Shown: positions 7,189 through 14,740, counted from the stretch's first letter. The stretch: 14,979 bases of DNA from JAGPUQ01 sp036961295 (GCA_036961295.1 JBALVX010000004.1:1-14979), one strand, 5' to 3'. Notes: generated by a model from the letters alone, not told the origin. Made by a program: numbers and translations.

Positions 7189-7572
7189 CTAGGAAGTTGC
7201 GATCCATTTTTCCACTTTTCCCTGAATCTGATCGCCGCTAAAAGGTTTAGATAAATAATCATCCATCCCCGCAGCCAGGCATTTTTCTCTATCACCTTCC
7301 GTCGCATTCGCGGTCAGGGCAACGATAGGAATTCGCACTGCACCAGCTGCTTGCTCCCAGTCTCGGATTGCTCCAGACGCGTCGTAGCCGTCCATTACCG
7401 GCATTTGACAGTCCATAAATATCATGTCGAAGTCTCCGTCTTTACAGGCGTTCACTGCCTCCTCACCATTATTGGCAATGGTGACATCGCAACCAAGAAA
7501 TTTGAACATCGCCTGAGCCACCTTTTGGTTGACCACGTTGTCTTCTGCGACGAGGATTTTCATTATCGACAT
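7189..7572 (-). CDS. Stand-alone response regulator receiver (CheY-like)
   Basis: This is a single REC domain of 127 residues with no output domain. The pocket is E10-D11, the phospho-acceptor D54 (in FMDCQMPVMDGY), then T87 and K109 (LSKPF). By eye it is about 70% identical to the second REC domain of the upstream hybrid kinase, including MIFMDCQMPVMDGY and EGDREKCL, so the two arose by duplication. The ATG at 7572 has GGAG eight bases upstream; an in-frame ATG at 7563 would give the more usual MKILVAEDN start. It lies between the kinase (110 bp) and the GGDEF-EAL protein (64 bp). It may be a phosphate shuttle or sink for the kinase HPt domain, or a protein-protein output; these roles are inferred. 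Confidence 0.93.
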   Translation of the reverse strand: MSIMKILVAEDNVVNQKVAQAMFKFLGCDVTIANNGEEAVNACKDGDFDMIFMDCQMPVMDGYDASGAIRDWEQAAGAVRIPIVALTANATEGDREKCLAAGMDDYLSKPFSGDQIQGKVEKWIATS

Positions 7573-7656
7573 TTCATTTGCTCCACTAACTCCTAAGATA
7601 TTCCTTTAAAATAACGGCAACCCACACCGACAATATTTCTACACACATAACAATAA

Positions 7657-7662
7657 ATTATA
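7657..7662 (-). promoter_or_regulatory. Possible -10 box before the stand-alone receiver gene
   Basis: On minus, TATAAT matches the sigma-70 -10 consensus and lies 84 bp before the receiver ATG. The best -35 candidate (TTGTAA, ending in the kinase stop region) is about 20 bp away, which is too far. It may be an internal promoter or chance in an AT-rich gap. Confidence 0.25.
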
Positions 7663-7682
7663 GAATAATTTCCGCGCTCGGC

Positions 7683-10600
7683 TTACAACTCAAAACGTTC
7701 CCGATACTGCTGTTCTGTCTGTTGGTAAATGCGCTCTAATTTGGCAACGCGCGCCGTAATGTCGTCCAGCATACCACCCTTGGCATCGGCTTCAATTTCT
7801 TTACTTAACCGGGACATCACCACTGCGCCTACATTAGCACTGCTAGACTTCAGTGCGTGGGCGGCATCGGCGACACCGGCCGCATCACCCGCCCCCGCTG
7901 CGTCCACCTTGCGTTTGATAATAGCCGGCGCTTCTTCCAGGTAGGTCTCTACCAGGATGACGCGAAGATCTGGGTCGCCGGGCGACTGCAGTTCCTTATA
8001 GCTATCCAGCAAGGCAAAATCGATTAAATGTTCCACTAAATCATCCGCGACGGCAGCAGTAGCACGCACCGCCATAGGCCTCGCTCCTATTTTTTGCCGT
8101 GCAGGCTTTATGACCTGTGCAGGCTCTGCTGTCTCACCTGAGAGTTTTTTGATCGTGGCTTCCGCAGCTTTGGCGTCTAACTCGGCGGACTTCAAATCTG
8201 CCGATTTAAAATTGACGACTTTTGATTCGACGGGTTTTAAATCGACTACTTTCGAATCCTCCACCTTCGATTCCGCAACCTTCGGTTCGGCAGCTTTCGA
8301 ATCTACCGCTTCTGGTTCACCAACTACTTTATCGACCGGCACTGCCAGACTACCTTCCGGCTGCGACGCAGTTTTTCCTTTCCAGTGCTCAATTTTTTGA
8401 CGAATTTGCTCAGCATTGAACGGCTTCGACAGATAATCATCCATGCCCGCGTCCAGGCACTTTTCACGATCGCCTTCAATCGCGTTAGCGGTCAACGCAA
8501 TGATCGCTATATGGCCTGCGCCCTCGGTCTCTTGCTCCCATTGGCGAATAGCCTGAGATGCCTGATAACCATCCATCACCGGCATCTGGCAGTCCATAAA
8601 AATCATATCGTAATCGAATTTTTTACGTAGCGTGAACGCTTCTTCGCCATTATTGGCAATCGTTATATCCGCGCCCAACCAATCAAACACGGCTCGCGCT
8701 ACTTTTTGATTAACAACATTATCTTCAACTACTAATACTTTCGCGTTAATCGCTTTTTTCTGTTGATCCGCTTTAAGGTCTTCTTCATCGTCTTTTTTAT
8801 CCAGCCCGGAAGCCAAATTAACCAGCGCATTAAACAAATCGGTCTGGCGCACCGGCTTGGTGAGATAACTTAATATGCCCACTTCTTTTAGCGATTCGCG
8901 ACTGCCGAGATTATGCACCGAGCTCAGCATAATCATCGGAATACCCGCCAATACCGAATCCTCGCTTACCGCCGTGGCAAACTGCAAGCCGTCCATCTCC
9001 GGCATATGGTAATCGAGCAGCACAATGTCGTAGCCTCTGCCGCCGTCTACGGCAATGCGCAATAAACGCAGCGCCTCTGCCCCGCTAGCGGCCTCGTGGC
9101 AATCCACACCCCATATGCGCAACTGATTAACGACAATTTCCCGGTTCACACTCAGGTCGTCGACAACCAAAACTTTAAGATTGGGCATCTGGTTAATGGT
9201 TTGTTGAAACTCACCACTCTCAAACTCTTTAGCGCCAACCCACAAATCAACGGTAAAAATGGTCCCCAGGCCGGGCTTGCTGTCGACGCCAACTTTACCG
9301 CCTGCCAACTCAACGACTTGTTTAACGATGGCCAGCCCAAGACCGGTACCGCCGTATTTTCGAGTGGTGGAACCATCGGCCTGCGAGAAGGATTGAAAAA
9401 TTTGCTCCAGCATATCTTCGGGAATACCGATGCCGGTATCGCGTACTTCAAAGCGTAACTGGGCTTTATCCCCGAGACGTTCCAGCACCTCAACACCGAG
9501 CTTGACCATGCCGTGCTCGGTAAATTTAACCGCATTACTCACCAGGTTACTTAGTATCTGACGAACTCGCGTAACATCCGAATTAACAATAAGATTCATG
9601 TCCGGGGGCACCGAACATACCATTTCAACATTTTTCTTCTGCGCCGGCTCGGCGAACACCGCGCCCACCTCCTCAATCAAATCGCGCAGATCAAAATCAC
9701 TAAAATTGAAATCCAGGGTGCCGGCTTCTATTTTTGAAAAATCAAGAATATCGTTAATTAGTTCTAATAGTGTGCGGCCGGATTGAGAAATAATTTGTAA
9801 ATATTCGCGCTGGGCCGCATCCAGAGCCGTGTGCTCCATAATTTCAGCCATCCCCAATACGCCGTTCAGGGGAGTGCGGATTTCATGGCTCATCGTGGCT
9901 AAAAATTCACTTTTGGCGCGACTCGCTTCCTCCGCACCCAGTTTGGCTTCCACCGCCTGGCGCATAACATTTTTTGCTTTGCGATTGCTTGCGCTAATCT
10001 CCTGAGTGCGCTCCGTTACCTTGGTCTCAAGGTCGCGCTTTTGTTCCAGCACTTCTCGGCGATAATTGGTCAACGCGCCATTCATCACATTGAAATGTTC
10101 GGTGAGACCGCCAATCTCATCCCTGCGCAGAATGGGGATTTCTCCCACCGCCTCGCCCTCCGTGACTTTTGCCGTCGCGGTTTCCAGTAAAGTCAGCGGT
10201 GACAGCACTCGCCGCGCATACATCGCGACACCGATAATCGTAGCCAGCGCGGCGAATACAGCCAGCCATACGACAACTCTGAGCTGCTGCCAAAGTTGTC
10301 CGCGAACATAGTCCAGGTTGACCACCTGCCGGAGATACACCTCCCCGTAGCGCTCGTCCCGTCCCCACCGCATCACCATATCCACGTAATGTTGCCCGCG
10401 GGTGCTTAATTCTGATATAGACTTCACCCCGACCTGCTGGGCTTCCTGGGTAACAGCAACAGACATTAACCCCCGAAAAGGGTTGCCCTCTGCAAGGCGG
10501 CCTTCGCTGACATACACCTCACCAGAAGCATCTTGCCCGACGCCTGCCTTAAATGGCATAAACCGGACTCCGCCCGCGACAACGGGCAGATGGCTCAAGT

Positions 10601-10985
10601 TCAGAGGGGCAACGCTGAGATCGGAATTACGGGTATTAAGGCGAATCACCTTGCCATTACTCTGATGCAAGGCAAGGTAATCTACGGCAGGATTCTCAAA
10701 TGCCAGGCCAGCAATAATCAGTAGCTCCCGACTTGTAGCCAGATCGACCCCTGCCCCCTCAGAGAGACGCTTACCGGCTAGTGCCGTTGCCTGCATCAAG
10801 GTCTTTGCTTGCTGTAATGCCTCCAGCTCTTTCTGCGGTAGGTAACTGCGAACACCCCAAACCGCCAGCGCCAACGCCGCTACCAATGCCGAAACAACCA
10901 ACACGATGCCGAGCTTGCCAGCAATACTGACACGCCCTTTCTTCAGACTCTCTCGATTTTCTTCACCCTGCAAATTTTCTGTCAT
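7683..10985 (-). CDS. Membrane hybrid sensor histidine kinase with two REC and an HPt domain
   Basis: Counting 1100 residues from the ATG at 10985, the order is: TM1 (about 23-45), a periplasmic sensor of about 190 residues of no recognised fold, TM2 (237-257), HAMP (258-310), and a coiled coil. HisKA follows with H367 in SHEIRTPLNG, then HATPase (N box around N484, DTGIGIP at 516-522, GGTGLGLAI at 545-553). REC1 has D658 and K710; REC2 has D798 and K854. A repetitive Lys-rich linker (895-934) precedes HPt with H1043 in AAHALKS. All phosphorelay residues are present, so the path His-Asp-His to a separate regulator is expected. The likely partners are the receiver and the GGDEF-EAL protein directly downstream. 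A GTG at 10994 would add three residues. A four-codon ORF (10996-10982) ends in ATGA over the chosen ATG, and no good Shine-Dalgarno is seen. The signal sensed is unknown. Confidence 0.95.
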   Translation of the reverse strand: MTENLQGEENRESLKKGRVSIAGKLGIVLVVSALVAALALAVWGVRSYLPQKELEALQQAKTLMQATALAGKRLSEGAGVDLATSRELLIIAGLAFENPAVDYLALHQSNGKVIRLNTRNSDLSVAPLNLSHLPVVAGGVRFMPFKAGVGQDASGEVYVSEGRLAEGNPFRGLMSVAVTQEAQQVGVKSISELSTRGQHYVDMVMRWGRDERYGEVYLRQVVNLDYVRGQLWQQLRVVVWLAVFAALATIIGVAMYARRVLSPLTLLETATAKVTEGEAVGEIPILRRDEIGGLTEHFNVMNGALTNYRREVLEQKRDLETKVTERTQEISASNRKAKNVMRQAVEAKLGAEEASRAKSEFLATMSHEIRTPLNGVLGMAEIMEHTALDAAQREYLQIISQSGRTLLELINDILDFSKIEAGTLDFNFSDFDLRDLIEEVGAVFAEPAQKKNVEMVCSVPPDMNLIVNSDVTRVRQILSNLVSNAVKFTEHGMVKLGVEVLERLGDKAQLRFEVRDTGIGIPEDMLEQIFQSFSQADGSTTRKYGGTGLGLAIVKQVVELAGGKVGVDSKPGLGTIFTVDLWVGAKEFESGEFQQTINQMPNLKVLVVDDLSVNREIVVNQLRIWGVDCHEAASGAEALRLLRIAVDGGRGYDIVLLDYHMPEMDGLQFATAVSEDSVLAGIPMIMLSSVHNLGSRESLKEVGILSYLTKPVRQTDLFNALVNLASGLDKKDDEEDLKADQQKKAINAKVLVVEDNVVNQKVARAVFDWLGADITIANNGEEAFTLRKKFDYDMIFMDCQMPVMDGYQASQAIRQWEQETEGAGHIAIIALTANAIEGDREKCLDAGMDDYLSKPFNAEQIRQKIEHWKGKTASQPEGSLAVPVDKVVGEPEAVDSKAAEPKVAESKVEDSKVVDLKPVESKVVNFKSADLKSAELDAKAAEATIKKLSGETAEPAQVIKPARQKIGARPMAVRATAAVADDLVEHLIDFALLDSYKELQSPGDPDLRVILVETYLEEAPAIIKRKVDAAGAGDAAGVADAAHALKSSSANVGAVVMSRLSKEIEADAKGGMLDDITARVAKLERIYQQTEQQYRERFEL
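8184..8303 (-). repeat. 15-bp repeats coding a Lys-rich linker of the hybrid kinase
   Basis: Eight successive pentads in frame (DSKAA, EPKVA, ESKVE, DSKVV, DLKPV, ESKVV, NFKSA, DLKSA) correspond to degenerate 15-bp DNA repeats. They sit between REC2 and HPt, where a flexible or helical tether is expected. The pattern fits past slippage expansion. Confidence 0.75.
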
Positions 10986-11439
10986 AACATGCACATACCG
11001 TGTGTTTTATTTTGTCTGGCTATCGCACTCCGTACCAGAACCTAAGTGATTAATTCGCAGTGCTTTCCCCTACCGTAGGCAAGCCACTCGCTAGCGAGGA
11101 AATATCCGTGAATTTGCTGCAATAGCAACGGATAATGCCTCTAACTTAAAGTAACATCTTATAAGAACCTCTGGATTTTAACAAATAGTGCACTGACAAA
11201 ATGGGAGCCAAATCACATCTCCGACAGAGCACATTGGTGCGCCATCTAAACGTGGCTTTTTCTAATAATTAGATAAGTTGAGGGACTAGTCATTAACAAC
11301 CCGAATAAAGCACATAGAAGTGGTCCGATATGCACCATCGTCGATCACTTTCCCCAACATTCCGGCAATATCTGGTAGCATTAAACATCACTGGTGCGGC
11401 CACACGCCGCGCCAAACTTGCATAGCTAACAGGCATCCA
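10986..11439. other. Gene-free divergent region between kinase and sulfotransferase genes
   Basis: About 450 bp serve as the upstream region of both genes. Visible elements are a 12-bp perfect palindrome at 11087-11098 and an inverted repeat TTGCT/AGCAA around 11113-11127. The right part is an AT-rich stretch. No RNA gene or convincing promoter pair was found. A GTG at 11320 opens a frame that runs into the sulfotransferase, but its first 40 residues look non-coding. Confidence 0.5.
11087..11098. promoter_or_regulatory. Perfect 12-bp palindrome in the divergent region
   Basis: CTCGCTAGCGAG is its own reverse complement and lies about 100 bp upstream of the kinase start. It could be an operator for a dimeric regulator; nothing else supports this. 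Confidence 0.25.
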
Positions 11440-12240
11440 ATGTATTTTAATCAACTGCAGCAGAGACTGGGTAAAGCCCAGCTAAACTACCATTTCCATC
11501 TTTCATTTAAACACCGGTATCTGTACGTACAAACATCCAAATGCGCTTGCACGTATATGAAAACTGGGCTTAGTTTCGCGGAGCTTTCCGCAGGGGGATT
11601 TTGGTCAGACACCTACAAACACACCGACCCAAACATCGTTTTTCGAGACGCCATGGTACCGTCGCCTCACCTGCCGGTTAACCGGTCTGTCTTTATCAAG
11701 CCCTATCAACTCAGTGTCGAACAGTTCGATGATTTTGTTGGGAATCCGGCCACTTTCAAGTTCGCAATCGTTCGCAATCCATATCAGCGCGCACTATCCG
11801 GCTATCTTGACACCGTCCGAGGAGGACGCTTGCCTTTTCATTCCCTGAGGCGTGCGCTGGCCGACGTTAAAAACATCTCAGAAGACGCCGTCGCTGGCCA
11901 GGACGTTACCTTTTTTGAATTCCTCACCGCACTCAAGAACGAGCGGGACAAATCAGGCTGGTCCAACATCGACCAGCATTATCGAGGACAAAGTTTCCAC
12001 ATTGCTGACGATCTTATTTCCTACTCTAAGATATACCGAATGGAACACCTTGATGAAATTGGTGCTGAACTATCGTCTATTCTGGGAATTAATTTTAGAG
12101 CGGCCAACCGTGGAGGGCATATCACCAATGCCGCTGACCGCATCACAGAATTTTATGGGGATCGCGCTTGCGTCGAGCTGGTCGAGGACATCTATGACGA
12201 TGACCTAAAGCGCTTTAATTACCAATTTCCTGACGGCTGA
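11440..12240 (+). CDS. Sulfotransferase family 2 (carbohydrate sulfotransferase-like) protein
   Basis: The family moves sulfate from PAPS to a carbohydrate hydroxyl. From the ATG at 11440 the protein has 266 residues. The 5'-phosphosulfate loop is VQTSKCACTYMK (30-41) and the 3'-phosphate motif is FAIVRNPYQRALSGYLD (108-124). The C-terminal IYDDDLKRFNYQF (251-263) has the form seen at the end of this family. No TM segment or signal peptide is visible, so a cytoplasmic enzyme acting on a glycan precursor is likely. A longer frame begins at GTG 11320, but its extra 40 residues show no family features, and AGG lies six bases before the ATG at 11440, so the shorter start is preferred. The gene converges on the 2OG oxygenase gene with only 26 bp between stops. 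The acceptor is unknown; a surface polysaccharide or glycosylated protein is a reasonable guess. Confidence 0.87.
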   Translation: MYFNQLQQRLGKAQLNYHFHLSFKHRYLYVQTSKCACTYMKTGLSFAELSAGGFWSDTYKHTDPNIVFRDAMVPSPHLPVNRSVFIKPYQLSVEQFDDFVGNPATFKFAIVRNPYQRALSGYLDTVRGGRLPFHSLRRALADVKNISEDAVAGQDVTFFEFLTALKNERDKSGWSNIDQHYRGQSFHIADDLISYSKIYRMEHLDEIGAELSSILGINFRAANRGGHITNAADRITEFYGDRACVELVEDIYDDDLKRFNYQFPDG

Positions 12241-12248
12241 TCCGTCAG
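12230..12248 (+). terminator. Hairpin at the sulfotransferase stop, possible weak terminator
   Basis: CTGACGG (12230-12236) pairs with CCGTCAG (12242-12248) around a 5-nt loop that includes the stop codon. A short T-run comes only at 12263-12267, inside the convergent gap. It may partly insulate the two convergent genes. Confidence 0.4.
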
Positions 12249-12266
12249 CCACCGAACAATCTGTTT

Positions 12267-12881
12267 TTATTCCTGGTTCGACGGAGCAATATCTTCAAAT
12301 CCGATTTTCACCACTAACACCACTCGTAAACCGTTAAACGCACGGGCAAGCGGTCTCGGCGCGTGTAGCCGGTCAGAGGGAAATACCAACAAGCGATTCC
12401 TGGCAGGTAACACAGCCTGTTCTACATCCCCATTTTTGTCAAACATGGCCGTTTCACCACCCCACGCTGGCCTCCACTCTGGCGCAAGGTATAAAAGAGC
12501 CGTCCGCTCGCCGGTACGATCTGTGTCGGTGTGGGGCCAACCATCTGTCCCGAAAGTATAAGCGTTCATATAAAAACGCAATATTTTAGTATCAATGGGG
12601 AGCTGTTCTAGCAACCAGCTTTGATAGGTAGAAAATATCGGTGCAGGATGTTCTTTCACTTTATCAGCCACACACGCTCTGTTTTGTTTATTACCATAAC
12701 CAATTTCGTGGTGCCAATAGCGCGCCTCGGGATTAGATGGCGTATTCCAGCCATATCGCCAACCAACCCGTTGTGAAACCTGCAACAACTTTTTGTACAT
12801 ATCTTCCGGCAGAAGGCTGTCGTAAACCCTTACCTCGGGGCTATCCTCGGCATTTATTAACATTGCTTTTTTACTGGGCAT
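12267..12881 (-). CDS. 2-oxoglutarate/Fe(II)-dependent oxygenase (prolyl-4-hydroxylase-like fold)
   Basis: The protein has 204 residues. The iron triad HxD...H is visible as H117 and D119 (WPHTDTDR) and H173 (RLHAPRPL), with R186 suitable for binding the 2OG carboxylate. Around it are the double-stranded helix strands YMNAYTFG, TALLYLAPEW, WGGETAMF and NRLLVFPSDRLH. The family hydroxylates protein residues or small molecules; the substrate is not readable here. There is no signal peptide. It is the last gene of a minus-strand set with the EF-hand and TIGR03032 genes, 16 bp after the EF-hand stop side, so co-transcription is likely. ATG at 12881 is used; an in-frame ATG at 12863 is possible. 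Confidence 0.88.
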   Translation of the reverse strand: MPSKKAMLINAEDSPEVRVYDSLLPEDMYKKLLQVSQRVGWRYGWNTPSNPEARYWHHEIGYGNKQNRACVADKVKEHPAPIFSTYQSWLLEQLPIDTKILRFYMNAYTFGTDGWPHTDTDRTGERTALLYLAPEWRPAWGGETAMFDKNGDVEQAVLPARNRLLVFPSDRLHAPRPLARAFNGLRVVLVVKIGFEDIAPSNQE

Positions 12882-12897
12882 ATTGCGGCGAGACCTG

Positions 12898-13350
12898 TTA
12901 TTTGGAATTAGTCAGCTGGCTTCGAAAGGCAACGTATTCCCTGAAACCCAGCTTACCGTCACCGTTACTATCATAGCTGGCAAGAGCCGGCGCTTTGTCT
13001 GCCTGCCGTTTTATCAGCGTTAGTTCGGCATATTCTTCCGCGTCGATAAAGCTGTCGGTATTTTTATCACCCGCCTCAAACTGTGCCTGTAGCTTTTTTA
13101 GCCGAGCCTTCTGAGTCTGCGCCTGAGCTGCGCGCCCCCGAGCATTCATCTGCTCGGCAAATTCCCGCAAGCTAATGGAACCGTTGTTATCGGTATCGAT
13201 CAACTCAAACTGTTTGCGAATGGGCTCCGCAACCGAATTACCGTCCTTGTCCGTGCTGTCTTTTTTGTTTTCAGTATAGACAAGGCCGAGCCCGATTAAG
13301 GTAAGCGCTATACCGAGCAATACATAAAGCCACACATTCCTGGATTTCAT
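12898..13350 (-). CDS. Membrane-anchored EF-hand calcium-binding protein
   Basis: Counted from the ATG at 13350 the protein has 150 residues. One N-terminal TM segment (about 7-25, WLYVLLGIALTLIGLGLVY) with no clear cleavage site suggests an inner-membrane anchor with the rest periplasmic. Three 12-residue EF loops follow, at about 52-63 (DTDNNGSISLRE), 95-106 (DKNTDSFIDAEE) and 127-138 (DSNGDGKLGFRE). All carry acidic or Asn ligands at positions 1, 3, 5 and a Glu at 12, so calcium binding is expected. A Lys/Gln-rich helix separates loops 1 and 2. An ATG at 13362 is also in frame, but its AAAGG abuts it, whereas GGA lies seven bases before 13350. The stop of the TIGR03032 gene is 15 bp upstream, so the two are one transcript. 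A calcium sensor or buffer role is inferred. Confidence 0.88.
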   Translation of the reverse strand: MKSRNVWLYVLLGIALTLIGLGLVYTENKKDSTDKDGNSVAEPIRKQFELIDTDNNGSISLREFAEQMNARGRAAQAQTQKARLKKLQAQFEAGDKNTDSFIDAEEYAELTLIKRQADKAPALASYDSNGDGKLGFREYVAFRSQLTNSK

Positions 13351-13365
13351 CTTTCGTTCCATCCT

Positions 13366-14685
13366 TTAAACCGTTTCGTTTGCCGTGAGTGCGGTAGCGT
13401 CCGCCTGCGGGATGTCCGACTCAAAAGTGATCAATTCGCGGATCTCCGGTGTGCGCATACCTACCATCATCGGACAGCGTACGCCGGGTAAAAAACTGAC
13501 ATCAAACAACTCGGTAATATCCCCATCAAAGCGTATCCAGTGCATCACGTCTCCGTTGGTCAGAGAAATGATTTGCACCCCACACCAGGGCTCCGCATCT
13601 CGTTTCTTTAACTCAGCGTCCAACTCCAGACCTTCAAAACGCTTGGTGCGGGGTTTAGATAAGCCTACCGCAGCGACATTACCCAGTATCGACAAACCCC
13701 GGGCGAAACCCGGACAGAAAGTCAAAGGCACAAAAGCTTTCTTCTCAAAGTCGACCCAACCAAGATAACCAGTACCCGCATTGAGCAACCATAGCTTGCC
13801 GTTGGCCCAGCGCGGGGAGTGGGGCATAGACAGACCTTCGCAGACGATCTCATCGGTCTCCACGTCCATAACAATACCGCCGTCGTGGCGGCGATCCCGC
13901 CAGCCATCCACGGAATCACTTTTACACACTGCCGTAACATATTTAGGTTTGCCATCGACCATTGCTAAACCATTTAAATGGCAGCGATCCTCCGGGGCCA
14001 GCTTGCTAATAAAGGGTGGCTTCCAGATGGCTTTAAAACTATGAGTCAAGCTCGGCTCAGCCAGACAGGAGTATTTGGTATTCACAAACACCACCTTGCC
14101 GTTATCCCGAATGCCGAGCTCGTGAATATCCACATCCCCCAGGGTTTGGGCGTTGCGCGGCACATAACACTTGTCGAACTGCTTATGCATAACCTGGTTG
14201 CTTTGCAAAATATTTTCAAAGCGCCACAGCTGAAACAATCCACCTAGATAAATGCGCTGCGCGTTACCCACAATACCCATGGCGCGCTCAAAAATACGTT
14301 CAAAAAAAGATACCTTACCCGCCGCATCACTACCCACCAGATAGACCCTGCCGGTCTGATAAGAGGTGATCGCCAATGAGGTTCGAGTGCTCTTTAACCA
14401 ATTAGCCAGAGTGCGCGAGCAACTGCGTTCAACTTTAAGTTGCGTTAAATCTTTCGGGCGCTCTGGAGGTTTTTCGGCCGGCTTTGCGTCCGTCGCTTCC
14501 GCAGAGGGCGCGGCCTTTTTCTCGGTATCTGCTTTTTCGGTGTCTGCTTTCTCAGTACCTGTTTTCTCGGCGCCTGTTTTCTTGGTATCTGTATCCGCTT
14601 TCCCGCCCGTGGCATCTTCTACGGTGATCTCCGCTGCTGCAGGTTCCGAGGTCTTATCGTCGCTTGGGTGTTCTGAATCACTCAT
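13366..14685 (-). CDS. TIGR03032 (DUF4915-type) family protein
   Basis: The protein has 439 residues. The conserved body (about 85-420) carries the blocks I associate with TIGR03032: SRTLANWL (90-97), SLAITSYQTG (103-112), FQLWRFEN (151-158), DVDIHELG (184-191), FISKLAPEDRCHLNGLAMVDG (split over 225-245), DGWRDRRHDGG (260-270), GLSMPHSPR (284-292), LWLLNAGTG (298-306) and VGLSKPR (340-346). Repeated strand-rich segments suggest a beta-propeller-like fold. The family's function is unknown to me. Residues 1-80 are a low-complexity Lys/Glu/Thr/Ala extension without a signal peptide, built partly from a pentad repeat. The start at 14685 lies in a 14-bp duplication, and its Shine-Dalgarno (AAAGGA, 14706-14711) is placed for an out-of-frame ATG at 14699. 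No later in-frame ATG precedes the conserved body. It is first in a set with the EF-hand and 2OG oxygenase genes. Confidence 0.88.
   Translation of the reverse strand: MSDSEHPSDDKTSEPAAAEITVEDATGGKADTDTKKTGAEKTGTEKADTEKADTEKKAAPSAEATDAKPAEKPPERPKDLTQLKVERSCSRTLANWLKSTRTSLAITSYQTGRVYLVGSDAAGKVSFFERIFERAMGIVGNAQRIYLGGLFQLWRFENILQSNQVMHKQFDKCYVPRNAQTLGDVDIHELGIRDNGKVVFVNTKYSCLAEPSLTHSFKAIWKPPFISKLAPEDRCHLNGLAMVDGKPKYVTAVCKSDSVDGWRDRRHDGGIVMDVETDEIVCEGLSMPHSPRWANGKLWLLNAGTGYLGWVDFEKKAFVPLTFCPGFARGLSILGNVAAVGLSKPRTKRFEGLELDAELKKRDAEPWCGVQIISLTNGDVMHWIRFDGDITELFDVSFLPGVRCPMMVGMRTPEIRELITFESDIPQADATALTANETV
14518..14592 (-). repeat. 15-bp tandem repeat in the TIGR03032 gene, five units
   Basis: Units lie at 14518-14532, 14533-14547, 14548-14562, 14563-14577 and 14578-14592. 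They code on minus for TDTKK, TGAEK, TGTEK, ADTEK and ADTEK. They form most of the variable N-terminal extension. Confidence 0.85.
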
Positions 14686-14699
14686 TCTGAATCTCTCAT
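14672..14699 (-). repeat. 14-bp start-codon duplication of the TIGR03032 gene
   Basis: On minus, 14699-14686 and 14685-14672 are the same 14-mer at 13 of 14 bases, each beginning with ATGAG. The first copy makes a five-codon ORF (MRDSE) whose TGA overlaps the ATG of the second copy, the gene's real start. Confidence 0.88.
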
Positions 14700-14712
14700 T
14701 AGGGTTCCTTTA

Positions 14713-14740
14713 AACATAATGCGTTTGCCAAAACCGTCAA
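14713..14740 (-). promoter_or_regulatory. Candidate sigma-70 promoter of the TIGR03032 set
   Basis: On minus, TTGACG (14740-14735) and TATGTT (14718-14713) are 16 bp apart. The implied start of transcription would fall near the AAAGGA site and remove part of it, which argues against this promoter or for a low-efficiency leader. A TATAAA lies further upstream near 14752 but lacks a good -35. Confidence 0.3.

Noticed and set aside
11320..11439. N-terminal extension of the sulfotransferase from a GTG
   Set aside because: The 40 extra residues lack any family feature and the GTG has no ribosome site; the ATG at 11440 fits the family start better.
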